Shown: positions 1 through 5,121 of the stretch, one piece after another
How positions within the stretch are numbered: the stretch's first letter is position 1
Layout of the letters: every line of letters begins with the position of its first letter
Source of the DNA: Rhodoferax sp.
GTDB taxonomy: Bacteria > Pseudomonadota > Gammaproteobacteria > Burkholderiales > Burkholderiaceae
Direction: 5' to 3'
Assembly (NCBI GenBank): GCA_028292075.1
Contig: JAQGNA010000109.1
Location: forward strand, 1 to 6,211
Length of the DNA: 6,211 bases
Made by a program: the position numbers and the translations under genes
Notes under the pieces: model-generated
What the model was told of the DNA's origin: nothing
Database searches by the model: none
Seen by the model: the letters and a program-made list of their open reading frames with translations, nothing else

Positions 1-179
1 GCGGCCAGCGCGGGCAGTTCACGGTTGGCGTCGTCGTTGGCCTGCTTGGCCGAAGGCCTGGCCATGGTGTCGTTTTCACTTGCCGCATCGGCGGCATGCA
101 CTGCCCCTGTGCCACCGGCCAAGCCTATTGCAAGGAGGGTCGAACAGACGAAATGAGGGAGATGGCGGACCGCTGACAT
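1..179 (-). CDS. Partial secreted or periplasmic protein, function unknown (5' end only)
   Basis: This is an open frame read leftward from an ATG at 179 to the window edge, giving 59 codons and no stop. Residues 1-30 look like a Sec signal peptide: a short basic start (MSAVRHLPHF), a hydrophobic core around residues 11-23 (VCSTLLAIGLAGG) and a likely cleavage after AVHA at residue 29 or 30. There is no convincing lipobox. The mature part begins as a polar, Ala/Asp/Asn-rich stretch (ADAASENDTMARPSAKQAND). I do not recognise the family from this fragment. The start has no clear Shine-Dalgarno; it was chosen because it puts the signal peptide exactly at the N-terminus. The gene is divergent from thrS and probably unrelated in function. 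Confidence 0.6.
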   Translation of the reverse strand, partial: MSAVRHLPHFVCSTLLAIGLAGGTGAVHAADAASENDTMARPSAKQANDDANRELPALA

Positions 180-235
180 GGCCGCGATGTTAAACGCAAG
201 CTGCGAAACACCCTGAATCAGGCGTAACCCGGGCG

Positions 236-265
236 CTGTCGAGGCCCCGGGCATGGGGTTAAAAT
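236..265 (+). promoter_or_regulatory. Candidate sigma70-type promoter for thrS leader transcript
   Basis: TAAAAT at 260-265 matches the -10 consensus in 5 of 6 positions. CTGTCG at 236-241, 18 bases upstream, is a weak -35 (3 of 6). Transcription would start near 272, about 40 bases before the leader ORF and 190 bases before thrS. An inverted repeat TAACCC (225-230) / GGGTTA (256-261) and two copies of CCCGGGC (228-234, 246-252) surround the -35, so an operator is conceivable. A second inverted repeat, TGGGGTT (254-260) / AACCCCA (280-286), crosses the -10 and start region. The assignment rests on the -10 match and position only. Confidence 0.4.
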
Positions 266-312
266 GAGCGGCTGTTTGCAACCCCACACGTAAGAGCGAG
301 AAAGGCAAGTTG

Positions 313-366
313 GTGATGACACCCCGAACTACACCGTCGACGTCTCCACAGCGACCCAGGCCGTAG
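313..366 (+). CDS. Candidate thrS leader peptide, Thr/Pro-rich, 17 aa
   Basis: A short ORF, GTG at 313 or ATG at 316 to TAG at 364-366, reads [22 protein letters not shown] at 301-305 is a plausible Shine-Dalgarno, 7 bases before the GTG and 10 before the ATG. Four of the first 11 codons are threonine (ACA 319, ACT 328, ACA 331, ACG 340); ACA and ACT are uncommon in the neighbouring genes, which mainly use ACC and ACG. It sits between a candidate promoter and an intrinsic terminator ahead of threonyl-tRNA synthetase. That is the arrangement of a ribosome-mediated attenuator, in which stalling at Thr codons would report low charged tRNA-Thr. The peptide itself would have no function beyond being translated. 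A chance ORF is possible, since 17 codons is short. Confidence 0.45.
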   Translation: MMTPRTTPSTSPQRPRP

Positions 367-367
367 T

Positions 368-385
368 CCGCGCGCCCCGGGCGCG
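368..385 (+). promoter_or_regulatory. GC hairpin and possible antiterminator arm in thrS leader
   Basis: CGCGCCC (371-377) and GGGCGCG (379-385) form a compact stem; with a realistic loop it is 6 bp around CCG. The overlapping string CCGCGC (368-373) is also perfectly complementary to GCGCGG (408-413), the 5' arm of the downstream terminator. The element can therefore either fold on itself or sequester the terminator arm. It begins 2 bases after the leader ORF stop codon, so a ribosome finishing the leader peptide would cover it, while one stalled at the Thr codons would leave it free. The pairing is read by eye; no folding energies were calculated. Confidence 0.4.
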
Positions 386-405
386 TTTCACCATCAGTGT
401 CAGTC

Positions 406-432
406 AAGCGCGGTCTTTGTCCCGCGCTTTTT
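406..432 (+). terminator. Intrinsic terminator / attenuator upstream of thrS
   Basis: AAGCGCGG (406-413) and CCGCGCTT (422-429) form a perfect 8-bp stem around the 8-base loop TCTTTGTC. The stem runs into a T tract (T428-T432, then CATTT). It lies 27 bases before the thrS ATG and no complete + strand gene precedes it except the short leader ORF, so it looks like a premature (attenuation) terminator rather than the end of another operon. The loop contains TGT, the anticodon of one tRNA-Thr isoacceptor, so a ThrRS-binding hairpin is a secondary possibility. Confidence 0.7.
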
Positions 433-458
433 CATTTCCGCCTCCAGAATCGAAAATC

Positions 459-2366
459 ATGATCCAGATTACGCTCCCCGACGGTTCCCAACGTGAATTC
501 CCAGGCCCGGTGACCGTCGCCGAAGTTGCAGCTTCGATCGGCTCCGGCCTCGCCAAGGCGGCACTGGCCGGCAAGGTCGACGGCAAGGTCGTGGACACCA
601 GCTACCAGATCACAGCGAACAGCCCGCTGTCGATCATCACGGCCAAGGATGCGGAAGGCCTGGACGTCATTCGCCATTCCACCGCCCACCTGCTGGCCTA
701 TGCGGTGAAAGAGCTGTTCCCCGATGCGCAGGTCACGATTGGCCCGGTGATTGAAAACGGCTTTTACTACGACTTCTCGTACAAGCGCCCGTTCACGCCG
801 GACGACCTGACGGCCATCGAAAAAAAGATGGCCGAGCTCGCGGCCCGCGACGAACCGGTGACGCGGCGGGTGTTGCCGCGCGATGAGGCGGTGGCGCACT
901 TCAAGGCCATCGGCGAGAACTACAAGGCCGAGATCATCGGCAGTATTCCAGCGGGCGAAGACGTGTCGCTGTACGCCGAAGGCAAGTTCGAAGACCTTTG
1001 CCGCGGCCCGCACGTGCCAAGCACGGGCAAGCTGAAGTTCTTCAAGCTGATGAAGCTGGCCGGCGCCTACTGGCGCGGCGACCACAACAACGAAATGCTG
1101 CAGCGCGTGTATGGCACGGCCTGGGCCACCAAGGACGAACTGCAGCAGTACCTCACGATGCTGGAAGAGGCCGAAAAGCGCGACCACCGCAAACTGGGCC
1201 GCGAACTCGATCTGTTCCACATCGACGACCACGCCCCGGGCCTGGTGTTCTGGCACCCCAAGGGTTGGACGGTGTGGCAGGGTGTGGAGCAGTACATGCG
1301 CGCCATCTACCGCGACAACGGCTATCAGGAAGTCAAAGGCCCGCAGATCATCGACAAGACGCTCTGGGAAAAAACGGGCCACTGGGACAAGTACCGCGAG
1401 AACATGTTCGTGACGGAATCGGAAAAGCGAGAGTACGCGCTCAAGCCGATGAACTGCCCCGGTCACATTTTGATCTTCAAGCAGGGCATCAAAAGCTACC
1501 GCGACCTGCCGCTGCGCTACGGGGAATTCGGCCAGTGCCACCGCAACGAGCCTTCGGGCGGCTTGCACGGCATCATGCGCGTGCGCGGCTTTACGCAGGA
1601 CGACGGCCACATCTTCTGTACCGAAGACCAGATCCTCGAAGAATGCGTCAACTACACGACGTTGCTGCAAAAGGTCTATACCGACTTCGGCTTCAAGAAC
1701 ATCATTTACAAGGTGGCAACGCGTCCCGAAAAGCGCATCGGCTCCGACGAAGTGTGGGACAAGGCCGAACATGCGCTCATGGAAAGCCTGCGCGCTTCGG
1801 GCGTCGAGTTCGAAATCGCCCCCGGCGATGGCGCCTTCTATGGTCCGAAGATCGAATACACGCTGAAGGACGCGATCGGCCGGCAATGGCAATGCGGCAC
1901 CATGCAGGTCGACTTCTCCATGCCCGAGCGCCTCGACGCCGAATACGTGGGCGAAGACGGCGCACGCCATCGCCCTGTCATGCTGCACCGTGCCATCGTC
2001 GGCAGCCTGGAGCGGTTCATCGGCATTTTGATCGAGGAGCATGCCGGAGCGTTGCCCACGTGGCTGGCACCGGTGCAGGTTTCCATCCTCAACATTACCG
2101 ATTCGCAAGACGCGTACTGTCGCGAAATTGCCAAAACGCTGTCGGATCAAGGGCTTAGGGTTCAACTCGATCTGCGCAACGAGAAGATTACGCGTAAAAT
2201 ACGAGAGCATTCGATGCAAAAGCTCCCTTTTATCCTGGTCGTAGGCGACAAGGAAAAGGAGGCCGGTGCCGTCGCAGTGCGTGCCCGGGGCAATATTGAC
2301 CTCGGTGTGATGCCGCTCCAAGACTTCCAGTCAAGAATTGCCAGCGACATTGCTTCTAAAGTTTAG
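459..2366 (+). CDS. thrS: Threonine--tRNA ligase (ThrRS)
   Basis: This cytoplasmic class II synthetase charges tRNA-Thr with threonine and hydrolyses misacylated Ser-tRNA-Thr. The product is 635 aa, the usual bacterial length. Domains in order are: TGS (about 1-62); the N2 editing domain with HxxxH (H73, H77) and CxxxH (C181, H185); the catalytic core with motif 1 around 294-316, motif 2 around 350-378 ([12 protein letters not shown]) and motif 3 around 505-522 ([14 protein letters not shown]); and the anticodon-binding domain (about 536-635). The expected zinc ligands C333, H384 and H510 are present. I chose ATG 459 because [10 protein letters not shown] is the canonical TGS start; the frame is open further upstream (TTG 417), but that extension would run through the terminator hairpin. 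There is no good Shine-Dalgarno before the ATG (only AGAA at 446-449), so initiation may be weak or controlled. It is the first gene of the cluster, 86 bases from infC. Confidence 0.98.
   Translation: MIQITLPDGSQREFPGPVTVAEVAASIGSGLAKAALAGKVDGKVVDTSYQITANSPLSIITAKDAEGLDVIRHSTAHLLAYAVKELFPDAQVTIGPVIENGFYYDFSYKRPFTPDDLTAIEKKMAELAARDEPVTRRVLPRDEAVAHFKAIGENYKAEIIGSIPAGEDVSLYAEGKFEDLCRGPHVPSTGKLKFFKLMKLAGAYWRGDHNNEMLQRVYGTAWATKDELQQYLTMLEEAEKRDHRKLGRELDLFHIDDHAPGLVFWHPKGWTVWQGVEQYMRAIYRDNGYQEVKGPQIIDKTLWEKTGHWDKYRENMFVTESEKREYALKPMNCPGHILIFKQGIKSYRDLPLRYGEFGQCHRNEPSGGLHGIMRVRGFTQDDGHIFCTEDQILEECVNYTTLLQKVYTDFGFKNIIYKVATRPEKRIGSDEVWDKAEHALMESLRASGVEFEIAPGDGAFYGPKIEYTLKDAIGRQWQCGTMQVDFSMPERLDAEYVGEDGARHRPVMLHRAIVGSLERFIGILIEEHAGALPTWLAPVQVSILNITDSQDAYCREIAKTLSDQGLRVQLDLRNEKITRKIREHSMQKLPFILVVGDKEKEAGAVAVRARGNIDLGVMPLQDFQSRIASDIASKV
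2172..2200 (+). promoter_or_regulatory. Candidate internal promoter for infC within thrS
   Basis: TAAAAT (2195-2200) is identical to the candidate thrS -10 box. CTGCGC (2172-2177), 17 bases upstream, is a weak -35 (3 of 6). The -10 lies on thrS codons CGT AAA ATA CGA; ATA and CGA are rare in this GC-rich gene, which hints at a nucleotide-level constraint. In E. coli infC is known to have promoters inside thrS, so the position (about 250 bases before infC) is plausible. The evidence is thin. Confidence 0.25.
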
Positions 2367-2381
2367 TTTTCTACCCGACTA

Positions 2382-2430
2382 CGGCTTTAGCGCGCGCCTC
2401 ACTGGCGGCTTTAGCTATAGTTCCTATAGC
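2382..2430 (+). repeat. Direct repeat and perfect palindrome in thrS–infC spacer
   Basis: CGGCTTTAGC occurs twice (2382-2391 and 2406-2415). The second copy runs into a perfect hairpin: GCTATAG (2414-2420), loop TTC, CTATAGC (2424-2430), followed by GTTTTGATT. The stem has 7 bp but only 3 G-C pairs, and its T run is short, so it is at best a weak terminator. It ends 10 bases before the infC Shine-Dalgarno. It could be an RNA processing or stability element, an infC translation control hairpin, or a small dispersed palindrome of the genome. Confidence 0.45.
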
Positions 2431-2452
2431 GTTTTGATTGAAGGATTTGGCC

Positions 2453-3073
2453 ATCGCTACTGAATTTCGTGACCGCCGTCACCGCGAAGAACGCAAACAC
2501 CGTCTGAACCGTGAAATCATGGCACCGGAAGTCCGGCTGTCGGGCCCCGAGAACGAGCCATTGGGCATTGTGAGCCTGATGGACGCCTTGCGCATGGCCG
2601 GTGAGTATGACGTTGACCTGGTTGAAATCGTTGCCACGGCGAACCCGCCGGTCTGTCGCTTGATGGATTACGGCAAGTTCAAGTACCAGGAACAGAAGAA
2701 GGCGGCCGACGCGAAAGCCAAGCAGACGGTGATCGAGATCAAGGAAGTGAAGTTCCGTCCCGGTACCGACGACGGCGACTACAACATCAAGATGCGCAAC
2801 ATTCGGCGGTTCCTGGCCGAAGGCGACAAGTGCAAGATCACCTTGCGCTTTCGCGGCCGGGAAATCACCCACCAGGAAATCGGCATGGCGCTGTTGCAGC
2901 GCATCCGAAATGACCTGCAGGATCTGATCGTGGTCGAGCAGTTTCCAAAGCTCGAAGGCCGTCAGATGATCATGATGATCGCGCCAGGCAAGAAGAAGCC
3001 GGCGCCCGTGGCAAAGCCTGCCAATGCCGACGCAGGAGCTCCGGCTTCGGCGCCTGTGCAACCGGCTACCTGA
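2453..3073 (+). CDS. infC: Translation initiation factor IF-3, probable ATC start
   Basis: IF3 binds the 30S subunit, prevents premature 50S joining and proofreads the start codon and initiator tRNA. From ATC 2453 the product is 206 aa. The N-terminal domain (about 16-85) includes [23 protein letters not shown] and [16 protein letters not shown] charged linker follows (about 80-95), then the C-terminal domain (about 92-180) with [27 protein letters not shown] and [12 protein letters not shown] tail of about 27 residues rich in Ala/Pro/Lys is longer than in E. coli IF3 (180 aa). Start choice: AAGGA at 2441-2445 is 7 bases before ATC 2453. The alternatives TTG 2438 (no upstream Shine-Dalgarno) and TTG 2447 (1 base after it) fit worse, and [10 protein letters not shown] is a sensible N-terminus. 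A rare start codon is known for infC (AUU in E. coli) and underlies IF3 autorepression; I infer the same here. Confidence 0.95.
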   Translation: MATEFRDRRHREERKHRLNREIMAPEVRLSGPENEPLGIVSLMDALRMAGEYDVDLVEIVATANPPVCRLMDYGKFKYQEQKKAADAKAKQTVIEIKEVKFRPGTDDGDYNIKMRNIRRFLAEGDKCKITLRFRGREITHQEIGMALLQRIRNDLQDLIVVEQFPKLEGRQMIMMIAPGKKKPAPVAKPANADAGAPASAPVQPAT

Positions 3074-3090
3074 TTCGAAGATTCGGTTTT

Positions 3091-3198
3091 GGTGGCGCAA
3101 GCCGCCTGACTGCGGTGGGGACGAAAGTTCTTCCCGAGGACGTGCTGTCAAAGGCACGGCCTGAAAAGTGGCGAATTAAAACGCGCCACATAAGTGGC
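3091..3198 (+). promoter_or_regulatory. Structured leader upstream of rpmI, candidate ribosomal-protein autoregulatory RNA
   Basis: The 190-base infC–rpmI gap holds several hairpins. First, GGTGGC (3091-3096) / GCCGCC (3101-3106) is 6 bp (one G·U) capped by a GCAA tetraloop, of the GNRA class. Second, CGTGC (3141-3145) / GCACG (3154-3158) has an 8-base loop. Third, GTGGCG (3168-3173) / CGCCAC (3184-3189) competes with GCCAC (3185-3189) / GTGGC (3194-3198), because both use the same central arm. No T tract follows, so these are not terminators. In E. coli and Bacillus, L20 represses its own operon through a leader RNA at this location, which makes an L20-responsive leader a reasonable inference. 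I cannot match it to a known L20-leader consensus by eye. No strong promoter was seen in the gap. Confidence 0.4.
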
Positions 3199-3263
3199 TC
3201 GGGGCCATCAAGTCTGGGATCGGTTTCCAGCGCCTCTCGAGCACAACGAAAAGGAGCATTCAC

Positions 3264-3467
3264 ATGCCCAAAATGAAGACCAAGAGCAGCGCTAAAAAGC
3301 GCTTCCGCGTCCGTCCAGGTGGCACCGTCAAGCGCGGTCAAGCCTTCAAGCGTCACATCTTGACGAAGAAGACCACCAAAAATAAACGCCAGTTGCGTGG
3401 TGCTGTCGCTGTGCACGAGACCAATATGGGTCACGTGGCGCAGATGATGCCCGGCCGTGGCATTTGA
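3264..3467 (+). CDS. rpmI: 50S ribosomal protein L35 (bL35)
   Basis: L35 is a small, very basic protein of the large ribosomal subunit that binds 23S rRNA. The product is 67 aa, close to the usual 64-66, and carries the family hallmarks: the start [16 protein letters not shown], the segment [16 protein letters not shown] (residues about 31-46) and a C-terminus ending MMPGRGI. AAGGAG at 3251-3256 is 7 bases before the ATG, a much stronger ribosome-binding site than those of thrS or pheS, as expected for a ribosomal protein gene. It lies 25 bases upstream of rplT and is surely co-transcribed with it. Control by the preceding structured leader is likely but not shown. Confidence 0.98.
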   Translation: MPKMKTKSSAKKRFRVRPGGTVKRGQAFKRHILTKKTTKNKRQLRGAVAVHETNMGHVAQMMPGRGI

Positions 3468-3492
3468 TTAACGACGAACAAGGAGTAAACAC

Positions 3493-3852
3493 ATGCCTCG
3501 CGTCAAACGTGGTGTAACGGCTCGCGCCCGCCACAAAAAAGTTCTCGCCCTTGCAAAGGGTTTCCGCGGCCGCCGCGGTAATGTCTATCGCGTCGCTAAA
3601 GAAGCGGTGATGAAGGCTGGGCAATATGCCTACCGCGATCGCCGTACCAAGAAGCGCGTTTTCCGTCGCCTGTGGATCGCCCGTATCAACGCCGCAGCGC
3701 GTGAATGCGGCCTGACCTACAGCCAGTTCGCCAATGGCCTGAAGAAGGCTGCCATCGAAATCGACCGCAAGATGCTGTCGGACATCGCTGTGCATGACAA
3801 GGCTGCATTTGCCAGCATCGTGGAGCAGGTCAAGGCCAAGCTGGCCGCTTGA
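3493..3852 (+). CDS. rplT: 50S ribosomal protein L20 (bL20)
   Basis: L20 is essential for early assembly of the 50S subunit and binds 23S rRNA; in E. coli and Bacillus it also represses its own operon by binding the leader mRNA. The product is 119 aa, standard length. The basic N-terminal extension ([16 protein letters not shown], then [20 protein letters not shown]) is followed by the globular C-terminal domain from about residue 60 ([20 protein letters not shown], then [20 protein letters not shown]). AAGGAG at 3480-3485 is 7 bases before the ATG. The TGA at 3850-3852 is followed at once by a long hairpin and then an intrinsic terminator, so most transcripts of the ribosomal-protein pair may end there. 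Confidence 0.98.
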   Translation: MPRVKRGVTARARHKKVLALAKGFRGRRGNVYRVAKEAVMKAGQYAYRDRRTKKRVFRRLWIARINAAARECGLTYSQFANGLKKAAIEIDRKMLSDIAVHDKAAFASIVEQVKAKLAA

Positions 3853-3856
3853 TTTT

Positions 3857-3891
3857 CACGTGGGAAGCTGCCCTCTGGGCAGCGTCCCGTG
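3857..3891 (+). promoter_or_regulatory. Long hairpin directly after rplT
   Basis: GCTGCCC (3867-3873) and GGGCAGC (3877-3883) form a perfect 7-bp stem around TCT. The stem is extended outward by GGGA (3862-3865) / TCCC (3885-3888) and, after a 2-base bulge, CAC (3857-3859) / GTG (3889-3891), giving about 14 bp in total. It starts 5 bases after the rplT stop codon. No T tract follows, so it is not a terminator itself. It may protect the rplT mRNA 3' end or form part of an attenuator with the next hairpin, since CTGCCCT (3868-3874) can also pair, with one bulge, with the terminator's 5' arm (3903-3910). Confidence 0.5.
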
Positions 3892-3901
3892 CAAATGAAA
3901 C

Positions 3902-3936
3902 AAGGGCTAGGGCTTTCACAGGCACTAGCCCTTTTT
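3902..3936 (+). terminator. Intrinsic terminator between rplT and pheS
   Basis: AAGGGCTAG (3902-3910) and CTAGCCCTT (3925-3933) form a perfect 9-bp stem with a 14-base loop, and the 3' arm runs into a T tract (T3932-T3936). It ends 51 bases before pheS. It either ends the thrS–rplT transcript or acts as a partial terminator/attenuator for pheST, the position at which E. coli has the pheM leader and attenuator. I found no Phe-codon-rich leader peptide upstream of it. Confidence 0.8.
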
Positions 3937-3938
3937 CG

Positions 3939-3958
3939 TTTCCGTTGAATTTCCGTTG
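3939..3958 (+). repeat. Short tandem-like repeat before pheS
   Basis: TTTCCGTTG occurs twice, separated by AA (3939-3947 and 3950-3958), in a pyrimidine-rich stretch between the terminator and pheS. I see no convincing promoter here (no good -10 hexamer). It may be a remnant duplication or a spacer with no function. Confidence 0.4.
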
Positions 3959-3987
3959 TCGTTTTTGTCTTTCACAAGAGATTCCGT

Positions 3988-5040
3988 ATGAACGAGTTGG
4001 ATGCCATCGCCCAGGCGGCACAGGCCAGTTTCGCGCAAGCCGCCACCCCGGCCGATCTGGAGAACGCCAAGGCGCTGTACCTTGGTAAATCGGGCCGCAT
4101 CACCGAGTTGATGAAGGGCATGGGATCCTTGAGCGTCGAGGAGAAGAAGTCACGCGGCGCGGCGATCAACCTCGCGAAGCAGGCGATCGAAGCCGCGCTC
4201 ACAGCCCGCCGCCAGGCCCTGGCTGATGCCGAACTCGAACTCCAGCTCAAGGCCGAGGCGCTCGACGTGACCTTGCCGGGACGCCAGCGCGGGCAGGGCG
4301 GTTTGCATCCGGTGTCGCTGACGCTGGAGCGCATCGAGGCGATCTTCGGCTCCATGGGATTCGACGTGGCGCAGGGGCCCGAGATCGAAACCGACTGGTT
4401 CAACTTTACCGCCCTCAACACGCCCGAAGACCATCCCGCGCGTTCGATGCACGACACCTTCTATGTCGAGGGTGGCACTGACACCGCCCCGAACCTGCTG
4501 CGCACCCACACCAGCCCGATGCAGATCCGGCATGCGGTGCAGCACGTCAAGCAGCACCGCGCCACCATCGACGCCGGCCTGCCGATGCCCGAGATCCGTG
4601 TCATCGCGCCGGGCCGTACCTACCGCGTCGACAGCGATGCCACGCACTCGCCGATGTTCCACCAGTGCGAAGGCCTGTGGATCGGCGAAAACGTGTCCTT
4701 CAAGGACCTGAAAGTCGTGTTCACCGACTTCTGCCGCACCTTCTTCGAATCGGATGACCTGGTGCTGCGGTTCCGGCCCAGTTTCTTCCCGTTCACCGAG
4801 CCAAGCGCCGAGATCGACATCCAGTTTCAGAGCGGGCCGCTGGCCGGCCGCTGGCTGGAAGTGGCGGGTTCGGGCCAGGTACATCCGAACGTGGTGCGCA
4901 ACATGGGGCTCGACCCCGAGAAGTACATCGGTTTCGCATTCGGCATGGGCCCTGACCGCCTGACGATGCTGCGCTACGGCGTGAACGACCTGCGGCTGTT
5001 TTTCGACGGCGACATCCGTTTCCTGGCGCAGTTCCAGTAA
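3988..5040 (+). CDS. pheS: Phenylalanine--tRNA ligase alpha subunit
   Basis: This is the catalytic subunit of the cytoplasmic alpha2-beta2 PheRS, which charges tRNA-Phe. It is 350 aa, slightly longer than the E. coli protein (327 aa). The N-terminal coiled-coil tRNA-binding arm (about 1-95) is Ala/Glu/Lys-rich. The class II core follows: [13 protein letters not shown] (98-110), [15 protein letters not shown] (138-152), [10 protein letters not shown] (172-181), motif 2 [20 protein letters not shown] (209-228), [16 protein letters not shown] (262-277) and motif 3 [20 protein letters not shown] (315-334). The alanine of GFAFG (A317), equivalent to the specificity-determining Ala294 of E. coli, is retained. 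The Shine-Dalgarno is modest (AAGAGA 3976-3981, 6 bases before ATG). The gene lies downstream of the terminator and 81 bases upstream of pheT. Confidence 0.98.
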   Translation: MNELDAIAQAAQASFAQAATPADLENAKALYLGKSGRITELMKGMGSLSVEEKKSRGAAINLAKQAIEAALTARRQALADAELELQLKAEALDVTLPGRQRGQGGLHPVSLTLERIEAIFGSMGFDVAQGPEIETDWFNFTALNTPEDHPARSMHDTFYVEGGTDTAPNLLRTHTSPMQIRHAVQHVKQHRATIDAGLPMPEIRVIAPGRTYRVDSDATHSPMFHQCEGLWIGENVSFKDLKVVFTDFCRTFFESDDLVLRFRPSFFPFTEPSAEIDIQFQSGPLAGRWLEVAGSGQVHPNVVRNMGLDPEKYIGFAFGMGPDRLTMLRYGVNDLRLFFDGDIRFLAQFQ

Positions 5041-5082
5041 CCCGCAAGCGCCACCCGCAGCGAGCCGTTCACCCGTCCACGC

Positions 5083-5105
5083 GGTGCGCGGCGCCTCCGT
5101 TTTTG
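5083..5105 (+). other. Small hairpin with T run in pheS–pheT gap
   Basis: GGTGC (5083-5087) and GCGCC (5091-5095) can form a 5-bp stem (one G·U) around GCG, followed by TCCG and five T residues (5100-5105 region). The arm region can also pair with GCGCCACCCGC (5048-5058) if two single C bulges are allowed. As a terminator it would be weak, because the stem is short and the T run is offset. It may modestly tune pheT relative to pheS, or may mean nothing. Confidence 0.25.
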
Positions 5106-5121
5106 CAGCAAAGAAGACACC

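Noticed and set aside
371..391. tRNA-like 3' end (…TTTCACCA) after a GC stem
   Set aside because: No acceptor-stem partner, T-loop GTTC motif or anticodon arm could be placed upstream.
417..458. TTG start giving ThrRS a 14-residue N-terminal extension
   Set aside because: The TTG lies in the loop of the terminator hairpin, has no Shine-Dalgarno, and the canonical TGS domain begins at ATG 459. The frame is open back to 294 by chance.
998..2158. 386-codon + strand frame inside thrS
   Set aside because: It overlaps thrS in another frame, and is an Arg/Pro/His-rich composition typical of GC-rich shadow frames.
432..2321. 629-codon open frame on the - strand opposite thrS
   Set aside because: It is an antisense shadow: thrS is unambiguous with all motifs and catalytic residues, and GC-rich codon use leaves the opposite frame open. 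The predicted protein has no recognisable motifs.
3066..3795. - strand frames of 122 and 149 codons across rpmI and rplT
   Set aside because: Both are antisense to two certain ribosomal protein genes and show no family features.
3895..3948. 17-codon ORF beginning ATGAAACAAGGG
   Set aside because: It has no Shine-Dalgarno, its only Phe codons lie after the terminator stem, and it overlaps the hairpin itself.
3849..4088. TTG-initiated frame overlapping the end of rplT, with Phe codons, considered as a pheM-like leader
   Set aside because: It runs through the terminator and into pheS out of frame; the Phe codons come mostly from the T-rich stretch after the terminator, so they could not drive attenuation at it.
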